From NCBI GenBank assembly GCA_021795965.1, contig JAJYOU010000010.1, forward strand, positions 2,501-66,500: a DNA stretch of 64,000 nt. Reading direction: 5' to 3'. This stretch comes from Chloroflexota bacterium. GTDB taxonomy: Bacteria > Chloroflexota > Anaerolineae > Anaerolineales > Villigracilaceae. This document shows, one piece after another, positions 1 through 9,942 of the stretch (the stretch's first letter is position 1; each line of letters begins with the position of its first letter). A program made the translations under genes and the position numbers. The notes beneath the pieces are model-generated. The model saw nothing but the letters and a program-made list of their open reading frames with translations. It was not told the DNA's origin and did not search any database.

Positions 1-293
<293 letters not shown>

Positions 294-368
294 TGTGGTA
301 CGGAGAACTTGATACTTTTTCGAGGTATGAGACGCTATTATGAGTTGTCACTAAAAACGTGAAAACAG

Positions 369-490
369 TCTCTTGGTGATTAGAGCGACGAGGGTACACC
401 CGGTCCCATCCCGAACCCGGAAGTTAAGCTCGTCAGCGCCGATGGTACTTGGAGGGCAGCCTCCCGGGAGAGTAGGTCATCGCCAAGAGA
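369..490 (+). rRNA. rrf: 5S ribosomal RNA
   Basis: About 120 nt whose ends pair (TCTCTTGGTG with CGCCAAGAGA) to form helix I. The conserved 5S core CCCATCCCGAACCCGGAAGT is present, as is GGGAGAGTAGGTC near the 3' end. No tRNA gene sits between 23S and 5S or directly after 5S. A T-rich stretch follows the terminal helix and may end the transcript. Confidence 0.96.
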
Positions 491-511
491 CTCTTTCTTT
501 TTAACCAGGTC

Positions 512-540
512 TTTTCATCAGGCATGATTGGGTGTATAAT
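512..540 (+). promoter_or_regulatory. Promoter ahead of rpsU-infA
   Basis: TTTTCA (512-517) and a perfect TATAAT (535-540) are separated by 17 bp, a good sigma-70-type layout. Transcription would begin near 547, giving a leader of about 165 nt before rpsU. Confidence 0.55.
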
Positions 541-650
541 TTTTTTTGTTCTTTATTAAGACCCAGTGATACCGGTGTCTATTGGCAAGAAGTACGCAGG
601 AGGTTTGCTTTTGAAGATTTAATTATTTTCAATCAGAAAATTCTCCCTGC

Positions 651-700
651 CTCGGCTGCGCACATGGACAGTCGAGTTTTTTATCCCCTTCACGAAGGGA
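651..700 (+). promoter_or_regulatory. rpsU leader: terminator-like hairpin and SD-overlapping hairpin
   Basis: CTCGGCTG (651-658) pairs with CAGTCGAG (669-676) and is followed by six T, which has the form of an intrinsic terminator inside the leader. Directly after it, CCCTT and AAGGG can pair around a four-base loop and overlap the 5' part of the GGGAGGTGA Shine-Dalgarno of rpsU. The combination would allow premature termination and control of translation start, as in other autogenous ribosomal-protein leaders. Function is inferred. Confidence 0.4.
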
Positions 701-711
701 GGTGATTTCGT

Positions 712-909
712 ATGACGCTAGTTGTATTACGTTCCAATGAATCGCAGGAATCTTTACTCAAGCGCTTTCGCAAGAAAATTGTGAAAAGTGGTGTTCTTAG
801 CACGGTGCGCCGCAAGCGCTGGTTTATTTCCAAGAGCGAACAGCGCCGCATGGAAGACAAAAAGGCTATCCGCCGCCTCAAACGGCGTAATGTGAAGGTC
901 ACTGAATAA
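712..909 (+). CDS. rpsU: 30S ribosomal protein bS21
   Basis: A 65-residue, very basic protein with the bS21 pattern: an N-terminal VVLRSNESQESLLKRFRKK segment and an Arg/Lys-rich tail. bS21 binds the small subunit near the 3' end of 16S rRNA and helps mRNA base pairing during initiation. The start is fixed by a strong GGGAGGTGA Shine-Dalgarno 5-6 nt upstream. The gene lies directly behind the rRNA operon and 16 nt ahead of infA, so the two are very likely co-transcribed. Length is typical for the family. Confidence 0.95.
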   Translation: MTLVVLRSNESQESLLKRFRKKIVKSGVLSTVRRKRWFISKSEQRRMEDKKAIRRLKRRNVKVTE

Positions 910-925
910 ATGACCGGAGGTTTGT

Positions 926-1183
926 ATGGCGAAGGAAGATGACAAGTTAGTAGTTGAAGGAATTGTGGTCGAAGCGTTACCCGGGACCCAGTTCAAAGTC
1001 AAACTCGAAAGTGGCCATGTGATTTTGGCTTATCTGTCTGGCAAAATGCGCAAATTTTATATTCGCATTTTATTGGGTGATCGGGTCAAAGTGGAAATGT
1101 CCCCTTATGATCTGAGCCGCGGACGGATTACTTACCGCGCGAAGAAAACCAGCGGTGGTGAGGTTTTTGAGGAACTTTCCTAG
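926..1183 (+). CDS. infA: Translation initiation factor IF-1
   Basis: Small S1/OB-fold protein with the IF-1 hallmarks [12 protein letters not shown] and [20 protein letters not shown]-1 occupies the ribosomal A site and supports IF-2 and IF-3 during initiation in the cytoplasm. It has 85 residues, about 12 more than the usual ~72, because of a C-terminal extension rich in Glu, Gly and Ser (residues ~74-85). A GGAGG lies 7 nt before the ATG. It follows rpsU closely and is ended by a strong terminator at 1211-1240, so rpsU-infA is a two-gene unit. Confidence 0.95.
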   Translation: MAKEDDKLVVEGIVVEALPGTQFKVKLESGHVILAYLSGKMRKFYIRILLGDRVKVEMSPYDLSRGRITYRAKKTSGGEVFEELS

Positions 1184-1210
1184 TCATACTCTAATTTCTC
1201 GAAAAATATT

Positions 1211-1240
1211 AAAGGATGCCAATCAGGCATCCTTTTTGTT
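1211..1240 (+). terminator. Intrinsic terminator after infA
   Basis: Perfect 10-bp stem (AAAGGATGCC 1211-1220 with GGCATCCTTT 1226-1235), loop AATCA, then a T-rich tract. Confidence 0.85.
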
Positions 1241-1295
1241 TATGAATTAATCCCTTGGTTGTGGAGTAAAATTCTATTTAAGGAAAATCAATGAA

Positions 1296-2273
1296 ATGAA
1301 AAAACGTCGGATTACTTCTATTCTGATTTTGGCTGTTTTATTGTTGAGTTCATGCAATCTGCCATCCTCCAAACCAAGCGGTGAAACCAGCCCTGGCGCC
1401 GTTTTTACTGCAGCCGCAAAAACGGTTGAGGCGAAACTGACGCAAAATGCCGAATTAAATGCCTCCCGTGCATCCGCAACGATTGAGTTCCCAACCAACC
1501 TGCCAATTAGTACTCCAACCATCATTCAGCAGACTGCAACTCCGGCTGCCACCAATCCTCCGCAGGTCATCCCGACAAAATCCTGTGATGCGGCTCAATT
1601 CATTCAGGACGTGACCATTAATGATGGTTCCATTATTCCTGCTGGTTCCGCCTTCATTAAAACCTGGCGCCTGAAAAATATCGGCGCCTGTACATGGACG
1701 ACTTCCTACTCCCTGGTTTTTGATTCCGGCGATTTAATGGGCGGGACGAAAATCCAGAATTTATCTGCCGAGGTCACTCCTGGAAATTCCATTGATATTT
1801 CAGTGAGTTTGATCGCACCAGAAAGCGCTGGAAGTTACCGCGGATTCTGGGGCATTTCCAATGGAGTTGGGACGAGGCTGCCAGTGATTGGCGGGGCAGC
1901 TGGACAATCGTTTTATGTCGATATCAAAGTCCAGGCGGGGGTTGGGGTGACCGTCACCCCCGGCTCGGATGGTTTTTCGGTAACAGACGTTGGATTTTCA
2001 GTTGTCCACACTGGAGATTGCAACGCGGCAAATTCAAATTATGTCATCACCGCCCAAATTACCGTAAATAACCCGGGTGTGGTGAATTTCACCTGGATCC
2101 GAAGCGACAATTCCACCTCCCCGGATAATAGCGGGACGCTTTCTTTCAGCGCGGCAGGAACAAAACAAATCAGTTATACCTGGGTGACAACCCTCACTAA
2201 TATATGGATGGATCTCTTTATCGATCAGCCGAATAATCAACAGTTCGGTCGGGCGGCATTGAACTGCCCTTAA
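1296..2273 (+). CDS. Lipoprotein with NBR1-type Ig-like domain
   Basis: Predicted secreted lipoprotein of 325 residues. A basic N-terminus and a hydrophobic stretch end in LLSSC, so Cys20 is the likely lipidated residue. A Thr/Pro/Ala-rich linker (about 25-92) leads to an Ig-like domain (about 93-205) with FIQDVTINDG, TKTWRLKN-like and CTWTTSYSLVF segments, as in the NBR1-type (Next to BRCA1) Ig-like family common in Chloroflexota surface proteins. The last ~100 residues form a second beta-rich domain. A weak AAGGA lies 11 nt ahead of the ATG. It is a paralogue of the next gene. No enzymatic motif is visible; a surface or binding role is inferred. Confidence 0.8.
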   Translation: MKKRRITSILILAVLLLSSCNLPSSKPSGETSPGAVFTAAAKTVEAKLTQNAELNASRASATIEFPTNLPISTPTIIQQTATPAATNPPQVIPTKSCDAAQFIQDVTINDGSIIPAGSAFIKTWRLKNIGACTWTTSYSLVFDSGDLMGGTKIQNLSAEVTPGNSIDISVSLIAPESAGSYRGFWGISNGVGTRLPVIGGAAGQSFYVDIKVQAGVGVTVTPGSDGFSVTDVGFSVVHTGDCNAANSNYVITAQITVNNPGVVNFTWIRSDNSTSPDNSGTLSFSAAGTKQISYTWVTTLTNIWMDLFIDQPNNQQFGRAALNCP

Positions 2274-2366
2274 TTTTGCAGCAGCACCGATCTGGTTTTA
2301 TAGGGGAACAATCAGGTGGCACCTATCGTCTTAAAGATGGAATTAATTTCCATTAAGGAGATTGGC

Positions 2367-3545
2367 ATGCGCAAAATATTCAAAATTATTTCAGTGGGAG
2401 TGGCATTTGGTTTGATCCTGACAGGATGCAATCTTCCTGCAGCGACACCCAATGCGGCGTCAACCTTGCAGGCTGTTTACACTTCCCAGGCGAGCACACT
2501 CGAAGCCCTGCGAACACAGGCAGTTGCCGGGACCTTAACGCCTTCAGCGACAATCCCATTTCCCACGCTTGTTTCAGCAACCCCCGTTGCTTCAATTACT
2601 CCTTATGGTGGAACTCCAACCCCTCAGCCAGCAGCAACTCAGGTGCCCGGCACAGCAATCAACACCCAGGTTGCTTCCCTCTGTAATTGGGCATCTTTTA
2701 TTAAGGATGTGACCATCCCGGATGGAACGATAATAGCCCCAGGTGCCCAATTTACCAAAACATGGAGATTGAAAAATATTGGCACTTGCACATGGACCAC
2801 TTCTTATGGATTGGCATTTTCCAATGGAAATGCCATGAATGGCGCTGCTAATGTAACTTTGCCTGAAAGTGTCAGCCCGGGAGAAATCGTGGATGTTTCC
2901 ATCCAGTTAATCGCACCCTCCACGAGCGGGACTTATAAGGGCTATTGGATGCTGCGTTCAAAGAGTGGAGATTTGTTCGGTGTTGGCAGTACTGCCTCGG
3001 ATCCGTTTTGGGTGTCCATCAAGGTTGGAACACAGGTGGTCACTGTTTATAATTTTGCAGCGAATTACTGTGATGCGGTTTGGCGCACGAACGCGGGTAT
3101 ATTGCCGTGTCCCAGCCCCAGTACCAATGCGGGTTATATGACGCGCGTAGACCATCCAAAACTTGAAAATGGAACAATTTATAATGGCTTGGGACTTCTT
3201 ATGGTGCCCCAAAATGTTCAAAATGGATATATTCAGGGCTACTTCCCTGCCTACAAAGTCAACAGCGGCGACCACTTTAAGGCTTCGGTTGGGTGCAAAT
3301 ACGATGAAACTAATTGCTCCGCAATCGTTCGCCTTGATTACCAGATAGGCACCGGCCAGATTATCACCCTCTGGAAAGGTGCAGAAATTAACGATGGAAG
3401 TAATAAAAATATTGATGTGGATTTGACATCTTTAGCTGGAAAAAATGTCAAAATTATTTTGACGGTGATTTCCAATGTTAATCCGAGTGCGGATAAAATT
3501 ATGTGGGCTGGACCTCGAATTGAGCGCCAGGCAATTCAGGATTGA
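2367..3545 (+). CDS. Lipoprotein with NBR1-type Ig-like domain, paralogue
   Basis: Secreted lipoprotein of 392 residues from the chosen start. The ATG at 2367 has AAGGAG 6 nt upstream and begins a clean signal peptide ending ILTGC (Cys21); longer upstream reading would bury the signal. A Thr/Pro-rich linker is followed by an Ig-like domain (about 108-215) that matches the preceding protein closely: FIKDVTIPDGT, TKTWRLKNIGTCTWTTSYGLAF. The C-terminal ~150 residues contain several Cys and look like a beta-sandwich or carbohydrate-binding type module, but I cannot name it. It arose with its neighbour by tandem duplication and then gained or exchanged the C-terminal module. Confidence 0.8.
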   Translation: MRKIFKIISVGVAFGLILTGCNLPAATPNAASTLQAVYTSQASTLEALRTQAVAGTLTPSATIPFPTLVSATPVASITPYGGTPTPQPAATQVPGTAINTQVASLCNWASFIKDVTIPDGTIIAPGAQFTKTWRLKNIGTCTWTTSYGLAFSNGNAMNGAANVTLPESVSPGEIVDVSIQLIAPSTSGTYKGYWMLRSKSGDLFGVGSTASDPFWVSIKVGTQVVTVYNFAANYCDAVWRTNAGILPCPSPSTNAGYMTRVDHPKLENGTIYNGLGLLMVPQNVQNGYIQGYFPAYKVNSGDHFKASVGCKYDETNCSAIVRLDYQIGTGQIITLWKGAEINDGSNKNIDVDLTSLAGKNVKIILTVISNVNPSADKIMWAGPRIERQAIQD

Positions 3546-3607
3546 TTTGAGGATGTGTCCCCGCTAAATTCGTCAAAAACAGGTTTTTTAAAAAGTAAAA
3601 AATTCTT

Positions 3608-3651
3608 AAATCCAGGTGGACGCGACAAACTTTCATCCACCTGGATTTTAT
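3608..3651 (+). terminator. Intrinsic terminator after the lipoprotein pair
   Basis: 13-bp stem AAATCCAGGTGGA (3608-3620) with TCCACCTGGATTT (3636-3648), 15-nt loop, short T-rich tail. It runs almost into the next reading frame, which argues that the kinase gene starts at 3674 and not at 3653. Confidence 0.65.
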
Positions 3652-3673
3652 TATGGGTCAAAGGGATAACAGG

Positions 3674-4582
3674 ATGGATTACCCTCAAATATTTGTCAAA
3701 AATATTCATAATGCCTTTGGCAGCAGTGGCGATCAATGGCTGATTGATTTACCGGATATCATCACGCTTGCTGAGCAAAAATGGAATTTAACCATTGGTC
3801 AGCCCATGCTGCTTTCTTATAACTATGTCACTGCAGCGGTTCAAAATGACAGTTTGCCTGTGGTATTAAAAATTGGGGTTCCCCAACATGAATTAATCAG
3901 TCAACTGACCTCGCTCGAATATTTTGACGGAAAGGGTTGCGTGCAGCTCCTCGAGCAGGATATTGAGCATGGCATGTTTTTATTGGAAAAGTTAACTCCA
4001 GGGGAAATGCTGGTTTCAGTGGAAAATGATGATCTGCGGACCCACATCGCTTGCGATGTCATGAAAATCCTCTGGCGCTCAGTGCCTGAAAATAGTTCCC
4101 TGATCAAGTTAAGGGATTGGTTCGCCGGGTTGGATGGTCTCCGCCCGGCTTTTTCGGGAGGAACGGGCTATTTCCCTGAAGAATTATTCTCACGAGTTGA
4201 AAGTTTGGTTCCCGCTTTGTTTGCTGATTCAAGCCCGCCTGCCCTGATCCACGGGGATCTTCATCACTTCAATATTTTGTCCTCCAAGCGTGGCTGGGTT
4301 GCAATCGATCCAAAGGGAGTCATCGGACCACCAGAATATGAATGTGGACCTCTCCTCATTAACCCAATCCCAGATTTTCCTTACCTACCGGCTGCAATTT
4401 CACAGACGGAACGAAGGATTGCCATTCTTGGCGAACGCCTTGGATTTGCCCGGGAACGCATTCGGGATTGGGGGTTATGCCACGCGATTCTATCTGCCTG
4501 GTGGGATACTGACGTCCAAACCGGCACGGGTGGCGAATACTCCCTGGCTTGTGCCGAAATTATTGCAAAAGCAATAATCTGA
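3674..4582 (+). CDS. Aminoglycoside/hydroxyurea phosphotransferase-family kinase
   Basis: A 302-residue protein of the protein-kinase-like fold. The catalytic loop IHGDLHHFNIL and the metal-binding segment VAIDPKGVIGPPEYECG are intact, and the spacing fits the aminoglycoside/hydroxyurea resistance kinase family (APH(6)-like). Such enzymes transfer phosphate from ATP to small hydroxylated compounds in the cytoplasm. The substrate here is unknown; resistance should not be assumed from family membership. The start was placed at the ATG at 3674 (AAAGGG 8 nt upstream) because the in-frame ATG at 3653 abuts the terminator hairpin. It is convergent with the following gene, with only 18 nt between. 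Confidence 0.75.
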   Translation: MDYPQIFVKNIHNAFGSSGDQWLIDLPDIITLAEQKWNLTIGQPMLLSYNYVTAAVQNDSLPVVLKIGVPQHELISQLTSLEYFDGKGCVQLLEQDIEHGMFLLEKLTPGEMLVSVENDDLRTHIACDVMKILWRSVPENSSLIKLRDWFAGLDGLRPAFSGGTGYFPEELFSRVESLVPALFADSSPPALIHGDLHHFNILSSKRGWVAIDPKGVIGPPEYECGPLLINPIPDFPYLPAAISQTERRIAILGERLGFARERIRDWGLCHAILSAWWDTDVQTGTGGEYSLACAEIIAKAII

Positions 4583-4600
4583 TCGATTTTCCGCTCAGAA

Positions 4601-5242
4601 TTAATATCTCAAACCGAGAATATTTATATCCGCCATCATTAATTCAGAAAATTTGTTGTGATTGTGGATCGAGCCTCTGACTACATATGACAGCGCCAAT
4701 ATTTCCGGGCTGTCCTTCATCAGCCTTTTTTCATTGATGGTCAGGTTGAATTGCTTCAAGGCATTTTCGATTTTCCCCGATTGATAATCACCGGCTTTGC
4801 ATTGGATCTCATAGTTCCGTATTTCTCCACCCAGGACATCAATCATCTCTTCAATTTTTACGAATCCCCTTAAGACGAACAAAACCCCAATTGTGAACGC
4901 AAGCGCCAGTCCAATATCCCCAACTCCTATAGCAGAACCGATGGCTGCGGCAACCCAGATGGAAGCTGCGGTTGTGAGCCCGGTCACGCGTCTATCGTTT
5001 AATAGAATAACACCCGCTCCCAAAAAACCGATCCCTGGCACGATATTCGCGATGATGCGATTGTCTTTGAAGGTCAGGGACAGGATTGTGAACAAAGTCG
5101 AGCCAATGGTAATGATAGTAATGGTCCGAAAACCGGCTGCCTTGGCGTGTAATTGCCTTTCAATTCCCAGGAAGCCGCCGAATAGAATCGCAAGAACAAG
5201 TTTGATCAGGTTATCCGGTGAAATGATCAGATTGAGGTCCAT
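4601..5242 (-). CDS. MgtC/SapB-family membrane protein
   Basis: A 213-residue integral membrane protein. The N-terminal ~125 residues carry the MgtC family signature GGFLGIERQLHAKAAGFRT and VTGLTTAASIWVAAAIG across four to five membrane segments. The C-terminal ~75 residues form a soluble ACT-like domain. MgtC proteins are linked to growth at low magnesium and to modulation of the F-type ATPase, but most environmental members are uncharacterised. It appears to be a single-gene unit on the minus strand with no visible riboswitch in the 65 nt upstream. Confidence 0.85.
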   Translation of the reverse strand: MDLNLIISPDNLIKLVLAILFGGFLGIERQLHAKAAGFRTITIITIGSTLFTILSLTFKDNRIIANIVPGIGFLGAGVILLNDRRVTGLTTAASIWVAAAIGSAIGVGDIGLALAFTIGVLFVLRGFVKIEEMIDVLGGEIRNYEIQCKAGDYQSGKIENALKQFNLTINEKRLMKDSPEILALSYVVRGSIHNHNKFSELMMADINILGLRY

Positions 5243-5307
5243 TTTCGTCTCCTTCGCAGTCTGCCAGGAATAGTTGGTTTTTTACCCTGGGTTACGGCTG
5301 ATGATGA

Positions 5308-7212
5308 TTATTTGACCGTAATGGCGTAATTCCCAAGCTCCCGGGTAAACCTGGTGGTACCGCTCACGATCAACGTGGCATCGCTTAGATCCATCTTGAT
5401 TTCCGCGGTCTGGTCTGAATTCACATCAATATTTTGAACGGTGATTGGACCGTTGTTATTGACCATTACCAGCCGGAAAGTCTGTGGTAAATTGTTGTCG
5501 ACCCTCACAAAACCATTCCCCTTCCAGCCACCATCATCGCTTTCAAAATCGGTGGAATAATTGATTTCAGGGATGGAAATATCATCCAGCAGCATGCCTT
5601 CTCCATTTACAGCGGCATCGGTCACATATTCAAATCGGATTTGAACTTTCTTGCCTTTAAATTGGCTTAAATCAATATCCTCTTCAATCCAACCATTTGA
5701 TTTTCCGTTATATCCCCACCCATAAGAATTACCTGATGGGTTTGCGTCCGTACCCGAAGGGGTTTTCAGGATGTCCCATGTTTTTCCGCCATCCAGCGAA
5801 GATTCCAGGAAAATATAATCGTAATCTTTTTCGAGATCATACCAGGTGTGATATTTTAAAGTCACGGGTCCTGTGACCTTGGTTAAATCAAATTCATGAT
5901 CCAGGGTCATATCCGATTCATCCCCCTTGTTCGACCAGAAAGCTTCCTTTCCAGAGAGCGGGTTCACTGGCAGCAAACCCGTCAGGGTAGCCCCTTCGAA
6001 TTTGAGTGTGTGTTCGCCAGGGCAGGTGAAATGAACATAATCAGTTCCATACTGGTTGACATTGGCATTCAGCGAATCCGGGCAGTTCGCGATGGTGGTC
6101 GTATCAAAAACCTTTGGCGCATTCTGATAATTATGGTAAACATAGCGACCATCACCCACACTACCGTTCAATACATAATTGGTGGTAACCCAGTCCATGA
6201 AGACATCGTTGGCTGTAATGGGTTTGTTGCTCTGCTTGTCAACAGCCGCGATGGATTTTAAAATGTCATCCACGCTATCCATTCCATTTTGCGGGTCTTT
6301 CACAAGAGCTTTGGTAGCGTTTTCGCCAAACCGGTCCAGGAAATAAGTCAGGAAGAGAAAACTGGCTCCGTAATGAGGACCATTGGTTCCAGGGTCTGGT
6401 CCCCAGTCGGTTAACTGCATATCAGGGTTTGAAGCGAATTCCAGGTCCGCTCCACCCACCGAATAACCATTCAATAAGACCGCCACTTCTGAAAATCCTT
6501 CATTCATCCAGGAAGTTTCATTGCGATCCTGTTTCCAGTGGATCATGTGCTGGAATTCATGAGCCAGAACGCCGTAGGTGTACTGATCGTTTAATGGGGA
6601 GTTATCGGCATTAAAAACGAACATTTCATGAGCATTTGAATATTTGTGAGCCAGGGAATTATATTCGTCGGGGGAGGAAAAATATCCCGCCACCGAAGTG
6701 CCAATTCCGCGCCCATAAACAAGATAGATGTGTGGGTCGTTGTCCACCCCAGGCGTCCATTCACTTCCAAAAAATTCCCTGTCTGTGGGATAAATTTTAT
6801 TTTCAAAAGTGTTTAATAAATTTTTGGCATCGTTTGAACTGTAATCAACTCCCTTTTCCACCCAAAAATAAGCATGATTGGTGACATATTGCAGGGTGGC
6901 ATTGATTTGGAAGCTTTTTGCATTATCCGTATTCGTCAACCAAAAAGATTGAACGTCCCCTTTTTTGAAAGGACCGCTGGCTTGAGTGGTGGGGATGTTG
7001 CATTTTTTCGATAACCGGCAGGCGAGATCATATGCATCGTTGACAGAAACAATACTATTTTCCAGGGTTTCCAATGTTTGGGTGGATATATTCTCCATGG
7101 GCACGCGTGTAAGTTGAAAAAGTAATATGAGACAGCAGAAACATAAAATAACCAATAAAACGAGGATTATCCCCATCGTGCTGGAAAAGAAGCTCTTTTT
7201 TTCTTGGTCCAT
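5308..7212 (-). CDS. Membrane-anchored M6-like (immune inhibitor A type) metallopeptidase
   Basis: A 634-residue protein with an N-terminal membrane segment (about 13-34) and an extracellular body. The zinc site HEFQH (His218, Glu219, His222) and a downstream Glu238 in NEGFSE form a gluzincin-type HExxH...E motif, so the peptidase is probably active. Residues ~425-565 form an MAM/immune-inhibitor-A-like beta module (SSLDGGKTW, RFEYVTD, LLDDISIP). The C-terminus is another beta domain. The family degrades extracellular proteins. No lipobox or cleavable signal is clear, so it may stay anchored. It stands alone, with an MgtC gene downstream on the same strand. Confidence 0.75.
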   Translation of the reverse strand: MDQEKKSFFSSTMGIILVLLVILCFCCLILLFQLTRVPMENISTQTLETLENSIVSVNDAYDLACRLSKKCNIPTTQASGPFKKGDVQSFWLTNTDNAKSFQINATLQYVTNHAYFWVEKGVDYSSNDAKNLLNTFENKIYPTDREFFGSEWTPGVDNDPHIYLVYGRGIGTSVAGYFSSPDEYNSLAHKYSNAHEMFVFNADNSPLNDQYTYGVLAHEFQHMIHWKQDRNETSWMNEGFSEVAVLLNGYSVGGADLEFASNPDMQLTDWGPDPGTNGPHYGASFLFLTYFLDRFGENATKALVKDPQNGMDSVDDILKSIAAVDKQSNKPITANDVFMDWVTTNYVLNGSVGDGRYVYHNYQNAPKVFDTTTIANCPDSLNANVNQYGTDYVHFTCPGEHTLKFEGATLTGLLPVNPLSGKEAFWSNKGDESDMTLDHEFDLTKVTGPVTLKYHTWYDLEKDYDYIFLESSLDGGKTWDILKTPSGTDANPSGNSYGWGYNGKSNGWIEEDIDLSQFKGKKVQIRFEYVTDAAVNGEGMLLDDISIPEINYSTDFESDDGGWKGNGFVRVDNNLPQTFRLVMVNNNGPITVQNIDVNSDQTAEIKMDLSDATLIVSGTTRFTRELGNYAITVK

Positions 7213-7289
7213 TGTTTTCTCCTGTAATCAGGTCAAATTCTACCCGATAAACCGGAAAATGTTTCCATTGAGAATTTTAATTTTTTTTT

Positions 7290-7325
7290 AAACAAACAGA
7301 CTCCGCCAGTTCAAGCAGAGTCTGT
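7290..7325 (-). terminator. Terminator after clpC
   Basis: ACAGACTC and GAGTCTGT (7296-7303 and 7318-7325) form an 8-bp stem; on the minus strand a T-rich stretch follows directly. Confidence 0.6.
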
Positions 7326-7347
7326 TGATTTTGACCAGCCAGGTTCT

Positions 7348-9771
7348 TTATGAAAAAATAATCTTACCTTCAGAAACGTCCACCTTTACAGTTTTACCGC
7401 CAGTGAATTTTCCACCCAGCAGTTCAATCGAAAGCGGGCTCTCGAGGTTTTTCTGAATGGCTCTGCGCAGAGGACGAGCTCCAAACGCCGGATCATAACC
7501 TTCTTTGGCAAACCAGGTCCGGGCTTCGGGTGTCAATTCAATCTTGATATTATATTCATTCAATCGATCTTGAACTTCCTTCAGTTGTAAATCGACAATT
7601 TTCTCCATCTGTTCCACCGATAGTGGCGAGAACATGATGACGTCATCAATTCGATTGAGGAATTCCGGTCGGAACGCACCTTTGAGCGCTTTTTCGATCT
7701 TTTCATGGGCAACGCGTTCCCCGTCATCGATGTCTTGTTGCAGGAAACCCAGGGTTCCGCCCTTGTGGATATATTCCGTGCCGAGGTTGCTGGTCATGAT
7801 CAAGACCGTATTGCGGAAATCAACAACGTTTCCTTGACCATCTGTCATCCTGCCGTCATCCAGGATTTGCAGCAAAGCGTTCCAAACCTCTGGGTGAGCT
7901 TTTTCAATCTCGTCAAACAAAAGAACCCGGTACGGTCTGCGCCGGACTGCTTCGGTGAGCTGCCCACCTTCTTCATAACCGACGTATCCGGGAGGGGCGC
8001 CAAACAGGCGGCTGACAGTGTGTTGTTCATGGTACTCTGACATATCGATCCGCACAAGCGCATCTTCGTCGTCAAACATAAATTCAGCCAAAGCCTTGGC
8101 TAACTCAGTTTTTCCTACTCCGCTCGGACCGATGAAGATGAATGAACCGATGGGTCTCCTCGGGTCTTTCAGACCTGAACGAGCGCGGCGGATGGCATCT
8201 GAAATGGCATGGATTGCCTCATCCTGACCAATAATTCGTTCGTGCAGGCGACTTTCCATCTGCAGGAGTTTGGTGGCTTCTGTTTCCAGCATCTGGCTGA
8301 GAGGGATGCCGGTCCACTGGTGAACAACATCGGCAATGTCATTCACATCCACGACTTCGTCAATGTGGTTTTCCGCTTCCCATTTATCCCGGTTGAGCGC
8401 ATATTCATCCTGCAGGCGCAGCCGTTCCACCTTTTTTTGCGCGGCGCGCTCATAATCCCGCGCCAGACCAGCCTGTTCTTCTTCGGAGGTGATCCGGTCT
8501 ATTTCCTTTTTCATGTCCTTTAATTCAGGCGGCATCGAATACAGAGCCACTCGCAATTTGGCTGCAGCTTCATCCATCAGGTCGATTGCTTTATCGGGCA
8601 GCCGCCTGTCGGTGACATAGCGATCTGCGAGGTTTACTGCTGCAACCAGGGCTTCATCAGAATAACGGACTTTGTGATGGGCTTCATAGCGGTCACGCAA
8701 TCCTTTTAACATGTTGATTGCATCTGCAGCGGAAGGTTCATCCACGTAAATGGGTGCGAAACGGCGTTCGAGGGCAGCGTCCTTTTCAATATATTTGTGA
8801 TATTCATCCAAAGTGGTGGCACCAATACATTGAAGTTCGCCGCGTGAGAGTGCAGGTTTGAGCATGTTGGACGCATCCATGGCACCCTGAGCAGCTCCAG
8901 CACCCACAACCGTGTGGAGTTCATCGATCATCATGATGATATCGCCCTGCGAGCGCTGCACTTCTTCCATGACCGTTTTAAGTCGTTCTTCAAATTCACC
9001 TCGAAACCGGCTGCCAGCGATCAGGGAGCCGAGATCGAGCGCTACAACTTTTTTACCGTTCAGGATTTCCGGAACATCATTATCTGCAATTTTTTGGGCG
9101 AGTCCTTCGACGATGGCAGTCTTTCCGACGCCAGCTTCACCAATCAAAACCGGGTTATTTTTGGTTCGACGTGAAAGTATCTGGATCAGGCGTAGAATTT
9201 CCTTGTCTCTTCCGATGACCGGGTCAAGCTTCCCTTCGCGGGCAAGCTGCGTCAAATCGCGGGAATATTTCTCCAGCGTTCGATATCGTGATTCAGCCTG
9301 TGGGTCGGTCACTCGCTGTCCACCGCGGATCTGCAGGATGGATTCAAAAACCCTGTCGCGGGTAATTCCGGCGCTTTCCAAAATTCGTGAAGCGGGGGTG
9401 TTCCGTTCCGTCAAAATAGCCAGGAAAATATGTTCCGTGGATATGTATTCATCCTTAAGGCGGTTGGCTTCTTCATTTGCCAGGTCAATAATTCTCTTGA
9501 CACGCGGGGTGATAAAAATTTGCCCGGCTCCCCCGCCGAAGATATTGGCTTTGGGCGTTGCGCGCAGAGCTGCGTCAAGTCTTTCAATCAATGAAGGACC
9601 ACTAACATTTAAATTTTCAAGTATCTGGGGGATCACGCCGCCTGGCTGCTCAATCAACGCCATCAAAATATGTTCGGTATCAATCTGGTTATGTCCATAA
9701 CGCTGAATTATTTCCGCAGCGCGCTGGGCGGCTTCTTGTGCCCTTTCAGTAAATCGATCAAATCGCATCAT
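7348..9771 (-). CDS. clpC: ATP-dependent Clp protease ATP-binding subunit ClpC
   Basis: An 807-residue Hsp100 unfoldase with two AAA+ modules. The double Clp N-domain (about 1-145, [15 protein letters not shown] and [14 protein letters not shown]) is followed by AAA-1 with [14 protein letters not shown] (~205), a middle UVR-like coiled segment with [15 protein letters not shown] (~415-450), and AAA-2 with [14 protein letters not shown] (~535). The short middle domain distinguishes ClpC from ClpB. It unfolds proteins for ClpP; clpP is not in the window. The start is one of two adjacent ATG codons with GAAAGGA about 10 nt upstream. No CIRCE or CtsR-like operator was seen upstream. Confidence 0.93.
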   Translation of the reverse strand: MMRFDRFTERAQEAAQRAAEIIQRYGHNQIDTEHILMALIEQPGGVIPQILENLNVSGPSLIERLDAALRATPKANIFGGGAGQIFITPRVKRIIDLANEEANRLKDEYISTEHIFLAILTERNTPASRILESAGITRDRVFESILQIRGGQRVTDPQAESRYRTLEKYSRDLTQLAREGKLDPVIGRDKEILRLIQILSRRTKNNPVLIGEAGVGKTAIVEGLAQKIADNDVPEILNGKKVVALDLGSLIAGSRFRGEFEERLKTVMEEVQRSQGDIIMMIDELHTVVGAGAAQGAMDASNMLKPALSRGELQCIGATTLDEYHKYIEKDAALERRFAPIYVDEPSAADAINMLKGLRDRYEAHHKVRYSDEALVAAVNLADRYVTDRRLPDKAIDLMDEAAAKLRVALYSMPPELKDMKKEIDRITSEEEQAGLARDYERAAQKKVERLRLQDEYALNRDKWEAENHIDEVVDVNDIADVVHQWTGIPLSQMLETEATKLLQMESRLHERIIGQDEAIHAISDAIRRARSGLKDPRRPIGSFIFIGPSGVGKTELAKALAEFMFDDEDALVRIDMSEYHEQHTVSRLFGAPPGYVGYEEGGQLTEAVRRRPYRVLLFDEIEKAHPEVWNALLQILDDGRMTDGQGNVVDFRNTVLIMTSNLGTEYIHKGGTLGFLQQDIDDGERVAHEKIEKALKGAFRPEFLNRIDDVIMFSPLSVEQMEKIVDLQLKEVQDRLNEYNIKIELTPEARTWFAKEGYDPAFGARPLRRAIQKNLESPLSIELLGGKFTGGKTVKVDVSEGKIIFS

Positions 9772-9807
9772 GGGAGTTCATTCCTTTCAAATAAATCAAA
9801 CGTTCGC

Positions 9808-9813
9808 ATTATA
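9808..9813 (-). promoter_or_regulatory. clpC promoter, extended -10
   Basis: On the minus strand the word TGCTATAAT is an extended -10 element (TGn plus TATAAT), about 37 nt before the clpC start. No good -35 box lies at the usual distance, as expected for extended -10 promoters. Confidence 0.5.
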
Positions 9814-9928
9814 GCAAAACCTGTATTATCAAGGTGAAAGAACCCTGTAAGAATTATGTATGAGTCTATTTTAGCAATTATTTTGTTTCTCAACCACCAA
9901 ATTGCTCCCATTAAAAACCAGGTCATCA

Positions 9929-9934
9929 TATAAT
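9929..9934 (+). promoter_or_regulatory. -10 element of a probably leaderless acetyltransferase mRNA
   Basis: A perfect TATAAT ends 8 nt before the ATG at 9943, and no Shine-Dalgarno lies between. Transcription would begin at or next to the start codon, which suggests a leaderless message. The -35 region is not convincing. Confidence 0.4.
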
Positions 9935-9942
9935 AATACCCG

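Noticed and set aside
8912-9700. 262-codon open frame opposite clpC
   Set aside because: Shadow of the ClpC coding sequence; composition and lack of a ribosome site do not support a gene.
9772-9942. CIRCE or CtsR operator before clpC
   Set aside because: No TTAGCACTC-type inverted repeat or CtsR heptad repeat seen.
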